Below are positions 1 through 6,373 of a stretch of DNA of 12,510 nucleotides, one piece after another; within the stretch, counting starts at the first letter, position 1; the number at the start of each line of letters is the position of its first letter. The notes under the pieces are model-generated. The model searched no databases and was not told the origin of the DNA. It saw nothing but the letters and a program-made list of their open reading frames with translations. The stretch comes from Actinomycetota bacterium (GTDB taxonomy: Bacteria; Actinomycetota; Actinomycetes; Streptosporangiales; Streptosporangiaceae). The stretch lies in the NCBI GenBank assembly GCA_003140115.1, contig PLIQ01000281.1, positions 8,634 through 21,143 on the forward strand. Reading direction: 5' to 3'. Both the position numbers and the translations under genes were made by a program.

Positions 1-18
1 CATCGCCATCGCCATCGC
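1..18. repeat. Short tandem repeat, three copies of catcgc
   Basis: Three perfect 6-bp units are visible at the left edge, and the tract may continue outside the window. If coding, the 6-bp unit keeps the frame and would give an Ile-Ala dipeptide repeat. Confidence 0.5.
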
Positions 19-70
19 CCGAACCTCCGCGACGCACCGGACCCCTGTCCGGCGGGAAACTCATTCTTAG
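1..70 (+). CDS. Possible C-terminal end of an unidentified gene (partial)
   Basis: One + strand frame beginning at base 2 stays open to a TAG at 68-70. It would encode about 22 residues, beginning with an IAIAIA run and ending in an Arg/Thr/His-rich tail. The stop overlaps the stop of the converging aminotransferase gene (67-69), a common arrangement for two real converging genes. The alternating Ile-Ala run could be the end of a membrane helix, but it may equally be a by-product of the 6-bp repeat at 1-18. A second + frame is also open here. Too little is visible to name a product. Confidence 0.2.
   Translation, partial: IAIAIARTSATHRTPVRRETHS
37..52. terminator. GC-rich hairpin between converging genes
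   Basis: CCGGAC (37-42) and GTCCGG (47-52) are perfect 6-bp arms around a CCCT loop. The hairpin lies 15 bases beyond the stop of the - strand aminotransferase gene and just before the end of the possible + strand reading frame. There is no T tract on either strand. U-less hairpin terminators have been proposed in actinomycetes, so termination is plausible but unproven. Confidence 0.3.
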
Positions 71-1284
71 CGTACGCCGACCGCAGCGAGCTCGAAGACG
101 GCGGCCAGCAGTCGGTCCACCTCGGCCTCGTCGTTGTAGTGGACGAGCCCGGCGCGGACGGCGCCGCCGGAGTCCCGCAGACCGAACGCGCCGGCTAGCT
201 CCCACGCGTAGTTGTCGCCGTTCCACACGTTGACCTGGCGGGCCGCGAGCCGGGCCGCGACCTCGGCGGGCGTGTACCCGGCCACGGTGAAGAAGGCGGT
301 CGGCGTGCGCCGCGCGGCCTGGCCGTACAGGGTCACGCGCTCCATGCCGGCCAGGCCGTCGAGCAGGCGGGTGAACAACTCTCCCTCGTAGCGTTCCACG
401 GCGGCCATCGACGCTAGGACCCTTTCCCTCCGGCTGCCGGCGGCCGAGGCGTCGAGCGCGGCCAGGTGATCGACGGCCGCGGCCACCCCGGCCAGGTCGG
501 CGAACGCGGCGGTGCCCCGCTCGAACCGGCCGGGCACGCCGGACGGGGCGGGCGCGAGTTTGTCCGGATGCAGGGTCCCTAGTAGCGCCGGGTCGGCTAC
601 CACGGTGCCGATGTGCGGCCCTGACCACTTGTAGGCGCTGGTGGCGTAGAAGTCGGCGCCGAGCGCCCGCACGTCGACCGGCACGTGCGGGGTGGCGTGC
701 ACGCCGTCCACGTAGCACAGCGCGCCGACCGCGTGCGCGGCGGCGGCGATGGCGGACACGTCCGGTCTGGTGCCGACGATGTTGCTCGCCGCGGTCACCG
801 CGACCAGCCGGGTGCGCTCGGACAGCAGCTCGCCATACTGGGCGGCCGGGAGCTCCGCGGTCGACACATCGACTTGCGCCCAGCGCAGCGTGGCGCCGCT
901 TCGCGCGGCGGCCTGGACCCAGGGCCTGACGTTGGCGTCGTGATCGAGCTGGGACACGACCACCTCGTCCCCCGGACCCCACTGCCGGGACAGCGTGTCC
1001 GCGAGCCGGTAGGTAAGCGTGGTCATGTTCGGTCCGAGTATCACGCCGTCGGGTTCGGCGCCGGTCAGGTCGGCCACGGCGCGACGGCACTCAGCCACGA
1101 TGCGGTCCGCGCGCCCGCTGGCGGGGAACGCGCCGCCGGCGTTGCCGATCCCGGCCCGGTAGGTACCGGCGATGGCCTCGATGACCGCCGCGGGCACCTG
1201 GGTGCCGGCGGCGCCGTCGAGGTAGGCATAGCCATCGGTCAGGGCCGGGTACGCCGCCCGTACGCGATTTACGTCGAAGGTCAC
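67..1284 (-). CDS. Class V aminotransferase, cysteine desulfurase-like
   Basis: A 405-residue fold-type I PLP enzyme that resembles the cysteine desulfurase-like branch of class V aminotransferases. Visible landmarks are H115 in QLDHDANVRPW (likely PLP-ring stacking), D193 and H196 in YVDGVHATPH (D193 for the pyridine nitrogen), and K219 in ATSAYKW (Schiff-base lysine). The C-terminal stretch where SufS/NifS enzymes carry the persulfide cysteine reads NVWNGDNYAWEL (352-363) and has no Cys. Only C66 and C190 occur in the whole protein, so a true desulfurase activity is doubtful and the substrate is unknown. The GTG start overlaps the stop of the upstream gene by GTGA, with no clear SD, so translation is probably coupled. 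A soluble cytoplasmic enzyme is expected. The fold call is strong; the reaction is open. Confidence 0.9.
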   Translation of the reverse strand: MTFDVNRVRAAYPALTDGYAYLDGAAGTQVPAAVIEAIAGTYRAGIGNAGGAFPASGRADRIVAECRRAVADLTGAEPDGVILGPNMTTLTYRLADTLSRQWGPGDEVVVSQLDHDANVRPWVQAAARSGATLRWAQVDVSTAELPAAQYGELLSERTRLVAVTAASNIVGTRPDVSAIAAAAHAVGALCYVDGVHATPHVPVDVRALGADFYATSAYKWSGPHIGTVVADPALLGTLHPDKLAPAPSGVPGRFERGTAAFADLAGVAAAVDHLAALDASAAGSRRERVLASMAAVERYEGELFTRLLDGLAGMERVTLYGQAARRTPTAFFTVAGYTPAEVAARLAARQVNVWNGDNYAWELAGAFGLRDSGGAVRAGLVHYNDEAEVDRLLAAVFELAAVGVR

Positions 1285-1988
1285 GAACCCAAGACTCTAT
1301 CCGGATCACATCTTCGGACAAGGCTGGTACCGCGGTGCAGTGCTGTTAACAACTGAGCCCAGGCCGGATCGCGTCGCGACGCGAGCAACAAGGAGTGCCA
1401 CGGATCGTCGCCGTCCGGCTCGGCGTCCAGCCCGGGCCACAGCTGAGGCGTGCCGCCCCGCCAGGCGGCCAGCACCAGTTCGGGATCAGCGGGACGGTAG
1501 TCCTTGCCGAGCGACCGGGCCAGGTCCCACGCGTGCAAATGCCACTCGGCGCACGCCGCGCCCGCCATCGCGCCCACCGTGACCTCGGTACCGCGGTAGC
1601 TGTGGTGCGGCAGGTGCCAGGATGGCGCCAGCCGGCGTCCGTAGGCGCGGGCAGAGTCGGCGAACGCCGCGATGTGCTCGGGACCCGGGGCGTCCGGCAG
1701 CGCGGCCAGCTCGGCCGCGTTCTGCCGGGCCAGCTTGCGGGCGAGCGAGTCCGCGGGCGCGTTGGTGGCCAGCAGCCGGGCGAGCCGGCTGGCCGGAGCG
1801 TCATCGAGGTACTCGTGGTAATCGTCGGCCACGCACCGCAGATGGCCGGCCAGGTCCACTGCCCGCCATTCCGAACACGGCGTCCCCGCCAGCCACGTCG
1901 CCTCCGTGAACTGGCCCGCCAGTTCACAGATCACGGTCACGCCATCGCGGTAGGCGGCCAGGACACCCGCGCGAGACGCGCGGCTCAC
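1281..1988 (-). CDS. Maleylpyruvate isomerase-like (MDMPI/DinB fold) protein
   Basis: From the GTG at 1988 this is 235 residues. The N-terminal part matches the MDMPI_N/DinB four-helix type seen in mycothiol-dependent enzymes: AAYRDGV, then TPCSEW (36-41), VDLAGHL with H49, and a later EWHLHAWDLARSLG with E148 and H152. A His, a distant Glu and a His four residues later is the metal-ligand pattern I recall for mycothiol-dependent maleylpyruvate isomerase. That suggests a divalent-metal, thiol-cofactor enzyme of unknown substrate. The open frame extends upstream to 2201, but those extra 71 residues are basic, low in conserved features and overlap the promoter region for the ABC operon. I therefore start at 1988, where the GTG overlaps the stop of a 12-codon ORF. 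The 3' end overlaps the aminotransferase start by GTGA, so the two are almost certainly one operon. Confidence 0.8.
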   Translation of the reverse strand: MSRASRAGVLAAYRDGVTVICELAGQFTEATWLAGTPCSEWRAVDLAGHLRCVADDYHEYLDDAPASRLARLLATNAPADSLARKLARQNAAELAALPDAPGPEHIAAFADSARAYGRRLAPSWHLPHHSYRGTEVTVGAMAGAACAEWHLHAWDLARSLGKDYRPADPELVLAAWRGGTPQLWPGLDAEPDGDDPWHSLLLASRRDPAWAQLLTALHRGTSLVRRCDPDRVLGS

Positions 1989-2023
1989 GGATGTCCGAGG
2001 CGGGTGGTGCTGCTGCGCTTCAC
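1985..2023 (-). CDS. Possible 12-residue leader ORF upstream of the MDMPI-like gene
   Basis: A GTG at 2023-2021 opens a 12-codon frame, VKRSSTTRLGHP, that ends in TGA at 1987-1985. It is preceded by GGGAGAGG (2035-2028), the best Shine-Dalgarno match near this gene, four bases from the GTG. Its stop overlaps the GTG start of the MDMPI-like gene as GTGA. This is the layout of a translationally coupled leader peptide: ribosomes load at the strong site and reinitiate at the overlap. The alternative is that the SD served the larger gene and a one-base indel shifted the frame, or that the match is chance. Confidence 0.4.
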   Translation of the reverse strand: MKRSSTTRLGHP

Positions 2024-2135
2024 GGTTCCTCTCCCTGCCGGTAACTCCCCGACAACCGGTTCGCGAAGCCTTCGGGTGAGCCAGCGTGCCAGAGTTATGG
2101 CCCGCCGACAAGTCGTACGGCGCAAGAAAAATCAG

Positions 2136-2165
2136 ATGACAACCTCTCGCCCGCCCGGTTAACCT
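2136..2165 (+). promoter_or_regulatory. Promoter for a leaderless ABC-transporter transcript
   Basis: ATGACA (2136-2141) as -35, an 18-bp spacer and TAACCT (2160-2165) as -10 fit the housekeeping actinobacterial pattern. Seven bases separate the -10 from the ATG at 2173, so transcription would start on or next to the A of the start codon. No Shine-Dalgarno sequence precedes that ATG, which supports a leaderless mRNA. Confidence 0.55.
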
Positions 2166-2172
2166 CACGACA

Positions 2173-4008
2173 ATGCCCCCTGTATCTCCCTTGCTGGTCA
2201 CGCGCGCCTCCGCCAGGGTACGGCCAGTCGGGGCACTGTGGCGGCTGCGAGGCTACCTCAAGCCGTTCCGGGTCCAGATGGTCGTCATGCTCGCCGCGGC
2301 CCTGGGCGCGGTCACCGCCGAGATCATCATCCCGCTGCTCACCAAGTCGGTGGTGGACGGGGCGATCGCGCGCGACGACCGGCGGCTGCTGATCCCGCTG
2401 GCCCTGGCGGCTATCGGCCTGGGCACGGCCGAAGCGCTGCTGAACCTGATCCGCCGCTGGATCCAGGCCGACGCGGTCGCGGCGATAGAGAAGACGATCA
2501 GGGACGACATGTACGCCCACCTGCAGCGGCTGCAGGCCTCCTTCCACGACACCTGGCAATCGGGTCAGCTGCTGTCGCGCGCCACCACCGACCTGTCCGC
2601 GATCCGCAGGTTCGCCGGCTTCGGCCTGATCTTCCTGGTCACCAACGTGATGACGTTCATCGCGGTGGTCGCGCTGCTGATCCATCTGAACTGGTGGCTC
2701 GGCCTGATCACTGGAGCGGTATTCGCGCCCGTCCTGCCGGTCTGCTTGCGGTTCGAGAAGCGCTACCGGGTGCTGTCCCGCCGAGTCCAGGACCAGCAGG
2801 GCGACCTGGCCACGGTGATCGAGGAGGCGGCGACCGGCATCCGCGTGCTGAAGGCGCTCGGCCGGGGCCGGCAGGCGGCGATCCGGCACAACGCCCAAGC
2901 CACCGAGGTCTACCGGACGCAGGTCGAGAAGGCGGGCCTGCTCGGCTCGTTCTGGGCCCTGCTCGACCTGATCCCCAACGCCGTCATCGGCATCATCATC
3001 GTGCTCGGCGCGTTCGCGGTCAGCACGCACTCGCTGACCCTCGGTGGTCTGGTGGCGTTCATCACACTCGCGCTGCAGCTGGTCTGGCCGGTCGAGGCGC
3101 TCGGCTACATCATCGCGTCCGGCCAGGAGGCGGCCACCGCGGCACAACGGGTCCTGGAGATCTTCGACGCCCAGCCGGAGATCACCGGTAAGACCCCAGA
3201 CCTTGATACCGAACGAAGCGCAGTGCGTGCCCTCCACCCGGCCGGAACCCGTGGCCCACCGAAGCGCTCCCGGGGTCACCTGGTGTTCGACCACGTGTCG
3301 TTCAGGTACCCGGGGGCGGCGGAGCCGGTGCTGCGGGACATCGTGCTCGACCTGCCGCCGGGCCAGACGATGGTGCTCACCGGCGCGACCGGCTCGGGTA
3401 AGTCCACCTTGTTGCAGCTCGTACCGCGGCTGGCCGACGCCACGTCGGGATCGATCCGGCTGGACGATACGGACATCCGCGACATCCCGCTGGCCCGGCT
3501 CCGCGCGGCGATCGGCTGCGCGTTCGAGGACGCCACCTTGTTCTCGGCCAGCGTCCGGGAGAACGTCATGTTCGGCGCGCCCGACGCCGACGAGGCCGCG
3601 GTCGAGGCCGCGCTGACCGCCGCGCAGGCCCGGTTCGCCTACGACCTGCCGTGGGGTCTGGACACCAGGATCGGCGAGCAGGGCATCGCCCTGTCCGGCG
3701 GGCAGCGGCAGCGGATCGCGCTGGCCCGGGCCATCTTGGCCGGGCCGGACGTGCTGATCCTGGACGACCCGCTGTCCGCGCTCGACGTGCACACCGAGGA
3801 ACGGGTGACCCGGGCCCTGCACGAGATCCTGGCCGGCGCGACCGCCCTGGTCGTGGCGCACCGGCCGTCCACGGTGTCGCTGGCCGACACGGTGGCCCTG
3901 CTGTCCGGCGGCGTGATCGCGGCCACCGGCAGCCACCGGGACCTGCTGGCCAGCAGCCGCGAGTACGCGGACCTGATGGACCTCGAAGACCTGGAGGAGA
4001 GCGCGTGA
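2173..4008 (+). CDS. ABC exporter half-transporter, subunit A (degenerate ATPase site)
   Basis: A 611-residue membrane-fused ABC half-transporter. The six-helix transmembrane domain covers roughly 25-325 and the nucleotide-binding domain roughly 368-605. Motifs: Walker A GATGSGKST (404-412), signature LSGGQ (507-511), Walker B VLILDD (527-532), D-loop SALD (535-538) and H-loop H563. Two catalytic positions deviate. The Q-loop glutamine is replaced by E452 (FEDATLF), and the glutamate after Walker B is Asp (D532). This is the usual make-up of the degenerate half of heterodimeric exporters such as the TM287/288 type. A Pro/Arg-rich linker (about 337-368) joins the two domains. The gene is followed by its partner with a GTGA overlap. 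Substrate unknown; lipid or drug export is the family norm. The ATG at 2173 is SD-less and lies at a predicted transcription start. Confidence 0.93.
   Translation: MPPVSPLLVTRASARVRPVGALWRLRGYLKPFRVQMVVMLAAALGAVTAEIIIPLLTKSVVDGAIARDDRRLLIPLALAAIGLGTAEALLNLIRRWIQADAVAAIEKTIRDDMYAHLQRLQASFHDTWQSGQLLSRATTDLSAIRRFAGFGLIFLVTNVMTFIAVVALLIHLNWWLGLITGAVFAPVLPVCLRFEKRYRVLSRRVQDQQGDLATVIEEAATGIRVLKALGRGRQAAIRHNAQATEVYRTQVEKAGLLGSFWALLDLIPNAVIGIIIVLGAFAVSTHSLTLGGLVAFITLALQLVWPVEALGYIIASGQEAATAAQRVLEIFDAQPEITGKTPDLDTERSAVRALHPAGTRGPPKRSRGHLVFDHVSFRYPGAAEPVLRDIVLDLPPGQTMVLTGATGSGKSTLLQLVPRLADATSGSIRLDDTDIRDIPLARLRAAIGCAFEDATLFSASVRENVMFGAPDADEAAVEAALTAAQARFAYDLPWGLDTRIGEQGIALSGGQRQRIALARAILAGPDVLILDDPLSALDVHTEERVTRALHEILAGATALVVAHRPSTVSLADTVALLSGGVIAATGSHRDLLASSREYADLMDLEDLEESA
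3993..3999 (+). promoter_or_regulatory. Shine-Dalgarno site deciding the start of subunit B
   Basis: GGAGGAG lies inside the last codons of subunit A, five bases before the GTG at 4005. The frame is open much further upstream (to 3651), but this site and the GTGA overlap fix the start. Confidence 0.8.
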
Positions 4009-5840
4009 GCACCGACGCCAACGCCTGGCGCGGCGTCGCGGCGGAGAAGGCCGATGAGGTCACCGCCGGCCTGGCCGCGCTGCTGCGCGAGCGCAGCCGG
4101 CGGCTGCTCGCAGACCTGCTGCGGCCGCACCGACGCGCGGTGATCGCCACCATCTCGCTGATCGTGGTGGAGAGCCTGGCCGCCCTGGCGGGCCCGTGGC
4201 TGGTCGGCCTGGCCATCGACAACGGCCTGCCGCCGCTGCTGCACGCCCACGACGCGGCGCCGCTGCTCGCCATCGCCGGCGCCTTCGCCTTCTCGGTCGC
4301 GGTCCAGGCCGTGACGACCCGGATGTTCGTCACCATGACCGGTCGCGTCGGTCAGAAGGTGGTGCTCGAACTGCGCAACCGCCTGTTCGCACACTGCCAG
4401 GACCTGGACGTGGCCTTCCACGAGAGCTACACCTCGGGCCGGGTCATCTCCCGGCAGACCTCTGACATCGACTCGATCTCCGACCTGTTCGAGGAGGGGC
4501 TGGATTCGCTGATCGCCGCGATCTTGACCCTGCTGCTGGTCGGCACCGGCATGCTGCTGCTGGACTGGCAGCTCGGCCTGGTCGTGCTGGGCGGCTTCGT
4601 CCCGCTGACCTGGATGACGGCCTGGTTCCGGCGTGAGTCGGCCACGGCCTACCGCCGGACCAGGGAAGCCATCGCGCTGGTCATCGTGCAATTCGTGGAG
4701 ACGTTCGGCGGGATACGCGCGGTGCAGGCGTTCCGCCGCGAGCCGCGGAACTCGGCGATCTTCTCCGAGCTGGGCCAGGACTACTCCGAGGCGAGCCGAC
4801 ACGCCTCCCGGCTCTACGCGATCTACGGGCCGAGCATCTCGCTGGTCGGCAACATCATCACCGGCGTGGTCCTGGGCTACGGCGGGCTGCTGGTCATCGA
4901 CGGCGACATCAAGGTGGGCGTGCTCGCCACCTTCCTGCTCTACCTGCAGCGCTTCTTCGACCCGCTGCAGGACGTGTCGCAGTTCTACAACACGTTCCAG
5001 TCCGCGGCCTCCGGCCTGGAGAAGATCTCCGGCGTGCTGGACCAAGAACCGGCGGTGCCGGAGCCCGCGTCGCCCGCTTCGTTGCCCGGACGCGACGAAG
5101 CCTCGGCTGGGCGGCGGGTGCGGTTCGAAGCCGTCACCTTCGGTTACCGGGACAACCTCGTGCTGCCGGACCTGGAGCTGGACATCCCGGCCGGGCAGAC
5201 CGTCGCCATGGTCGGCGAGACCGGAGCGGGCAAGACGACGATCGCGCGGCTGCTCGGCCGGTTCTACGACCCGCGCTCAGGCCGGGTCACGCTGGACGGC
5301 ACCGACCTGCGGCAGCTGCCCAACTCGGTGCTGCGCGCCGAGGTAATCGTGATCACCCAGGAGAACTTCCTGTTCGAGGGGTCGGTCGCGGAGAACATCA
5401 GGCTCGGCCGGCCGGACGCCCCGGACGCCGACGTGCGCCAGGCGGCCGAGATGATCGGCGCGCACGACTTCATCGACGCGCTGCCCGAGGGCTACGACAC
5501 CCCGGTCGGCAAGCGCGGCGGCCGGCTGTCGGCCGGGCAGCGCCAGCTCATCTCGTTCGCGCGGGCGTTCCTGGCCGCCCCGGCCGTACTCGTCCTGGAC
5601 GAGGCCACCTCGCTGCTCGACATCCCGAGCGAGCGGCTGGTACAGGCTGGCCTGCGCTCCGTGCTGGCCGACCGGACGGCCGTGATCATCGCCCACCGGC
5701 TGTCCACCGTCGCGATCGCCGACCGGGTCCTGGTCCTGGACCACGGCCGGATCACCGAGGACGGCCCGCCCGACGAGCTGATGGCCGGCGACGGGGAATA
5801 CGCCGCGCTGCACTCGAGCTGGGCGGCCAGCCTAGCCTGA
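4005..5840 (+). CDS. ABC exporter half-transporter, subunit B (catalytic ATPase site)
   Basis: Also 611 residues. A transmembrane domain at about 40-335 is followed by an NBD at about 370-605. Motifs: Walker A GETGAGKTT (404-412), Q-loop Q452 (ITQENFLF), signature LSAGQ (508-512), Walker B VLVLDE with catalytic E533, D-loop SLLD, and H-loop H564. Here the Walker B glutamate and the Q-loop glutamine are intact, while the signature is LSAGQ instead of LSGGQ. Paired head-to-tail with subunit A, the canonical site would use Walker A/B of B with LSGGQ of A, and the degenerate site would use D532 of A with LSAGQ of B. The gene is coupled to subunit A by a GTGA overlap with a good SD and ends in a bidirectional hairpin. 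Cytoplasmic-membrane exporter; cargo not predictable from sequence. Confidence 0.93.
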   Translation: MSTDANAWRGVAAEKADEVTAGLAALLRERSRRLLADLLRPHRRAVIATISLIVVESLAALAGPWLVGLAIDNGLPPLLHAHDAAPLLAIAGAFAFSVAVQAVTTRMFVTMTGRVGQKVVLELRNRLFAHCQDLDVAFHESYTSGRVISRQTSDIDSISDLFEEGLDSLIAAILTLLLVGTGMLLLDWQLGLVVLGGFVPLTWMTAWFRRESATAYRRTREAIALVIVQFVETFGGIRAVQAFRREPRNSAIFSELGQDYSEASRHASRLYAIYGPSISLVGNIITGVVLGYGGLLVIDGDIKVGVLATFLLYLQRFFDPLQDVSQFYNTFQSAASGLEKISGVLDQEPAVPEPASPASLPGRDEASAGRRVRFEAVTFGYRDNLVLPDLELDIPAGQTVAMVGETGAGKTTIARLLGRFYDPRSGRVTLDGTDLRQLPNSVLRAEVIVITQENFLFEGSVAENIRLGRPDAPDADVRQAAEMIGAHDFIDALPEGYDTPVGKRGGRLSAGQRQLISFARAFLAAPAVLVLDEATSLLDIPSERLVQAGLRSVLADRTAVIIAHRLSTVAIADRVLVLDHGRITEDGPPDELMAGDGEYAALHSSWAASLA

Positions 5841-5858
5841 CCCGGTAAGGCGGGTCAG
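5837..5858. terminator. Bidirectional hairpin terminator containing both stop codons
   Basis: CTGACCCG (5837-5844) and CGGGTCAG (5851-5858) are perfect 8-bp arms around a 6-base loop. The TGA of subunit B (5838-5840) and the TGA of the converging HxlR gene (5857-5855) sit at mirrored positions in the two arms. There is no T tract, so this is a structural prediction of termination for both strands. Confidence 0.6.
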
Positions 5859-6310
5859 ACGTAATGCAGGTCGGAGTCCTGGGGCTCGTCATCGACGAGG
5901 TGGTCGCAGGTGGGGCAGTACCAGCGGGCCTCGACCGGGGTCCCGCAGACCGGGTGCCGGGGCGCCTGGGCCGGGTCGGCATGCCCGGTGCCCCAGTACG
6001 CCAGCAGGCGGAGCGCCCCGGCGAGCTCCCGGCCCTCGGCGGTGAGCTGGTAGGCGACGCGCGGCGGGCGCTCGGAGTAGGGGCGGGCCACCAGCAGCCC
6101 TTCCCGTTCGAGCCGCTTGAGGCGCTCAGACAAGATGTTCGCCGCGATCCCGGGTAGCTGGTCGAGCAGGTCGTTGAACCGCCGCGGCCCGGCCAGCAGC
6201 GCCTCCACCACCAGCAGCGTCCACCGGTCACCGACCCTGGCTAGCGCCTCCGCGAGCGGTGAGGCGGCCGTTTCCCGCTGAGCCATGAGCGAAATCGTAG
6301 CCTTCCGCAT
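5855..6310 (-). CDS. HxlR-type winged-helix regulator with C-terminal Cys cluster
   Basis: From the ATG at 6310 this is 151 residues. GAGGAG (6321-6316) lies five bases upstream; the GTG at 6316 overlaps that SD and is a worse start. Residues 17-95 match the HxlR winged-helix domain: SPLAEALARVGDRWTLLVVEALL, then FNDLLDQLPGIAANILSERLKRLEREGLL and a basic wing ending in YQLTAEGREL. The tail (119-137) has H119, C122, C132, C135 and H137 in a small zinc-ribbon-like arrangement (HPVCG ... YCPTCDH). It probably acts as a dimeric DNA-binding repressor. The 24-bp palindrome at 6327-6350, between this gene and the divergent protease gene, is its likely operator, with autoregulation possible. The inducing signal is unknown; the Cys/His cluster could bind metal or sense redox change. 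Confidence 0.88.
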   Translation of the reverse strand: MRKATISLMAQRETAASPLAEALARVGDRWTLLVVEALLAGPRRFNDLLDQLPGIAANILSERLKRLEREGLLVARPYSERPPRVAYQLTAEGRELAGALRLLAYWGTGHADPAQAPRHPVCGTPVEARWYCPTCDHLVDDEPQDSDLHYV

Positions 6311-6337
6311 TGACACTCCTCGAGTCAGTAGTAACTT
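6310..6337 (+). promoter_or_regulatory. Promoter of the HtrA-like protease gene
   Basis: A perfect TTGACA (6310-6315), a 16-bp spacer and TAACTT (6332-6337) form a strong housekeeping-type promoter reading toward the protease gene. Transcription would start near 6344, giving a leader of about 30 bases with AAGGA at 6358-6362. The -35 box overlaps the start of the HxlR gene and the -10 box lies inside the palindromic operator. Confidence 0.6.
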
Positions 6338-6350
6338 GCAAATTACTACT
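6327..6350. promoter_or_regulatory. 24-bp palindromic operator, probable HxlR site
   Basis: AGTAGTAA (6327-6334) and TTACTACT (6343-6350) are perfect inverted arms. The centre TTGCAA (6336-6341) is itself palindromic, so only one base pair (6335/6342) breaks symmetry over 24 bp. The AGTA/TACT steps resemble the TACT/AGTA-type half-sites described for HxlR-family regulators such as YodB. The site covers the -10 box and predicted start of the protease promoter, which suggests repression by blocking polymerase. Confidence 0.7.
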
Positions 6351-6373
6351 AACCATCAAGGATGTGAGAACAG

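Noticed and set aside
1989..2201. 71-residue N-terminal extension of the MDMPI-like protein
   Set aside because: It lacks family features, overlaps the ABC promoter and the leader ORF, and the GTG at 1988 gives the normal domain start.
2095..3936. 613-codon open frame on the - strand opposite ABC subunit A
   Set aside because: It is composed of Arg/Gln/Gly/Asp-rich low-complexity sequence, a typical shadow of a high-GC gene. The + strand carries all ABC motifs. The same applies to the long - strand frame at 3639-5045 and to other antisense frames.
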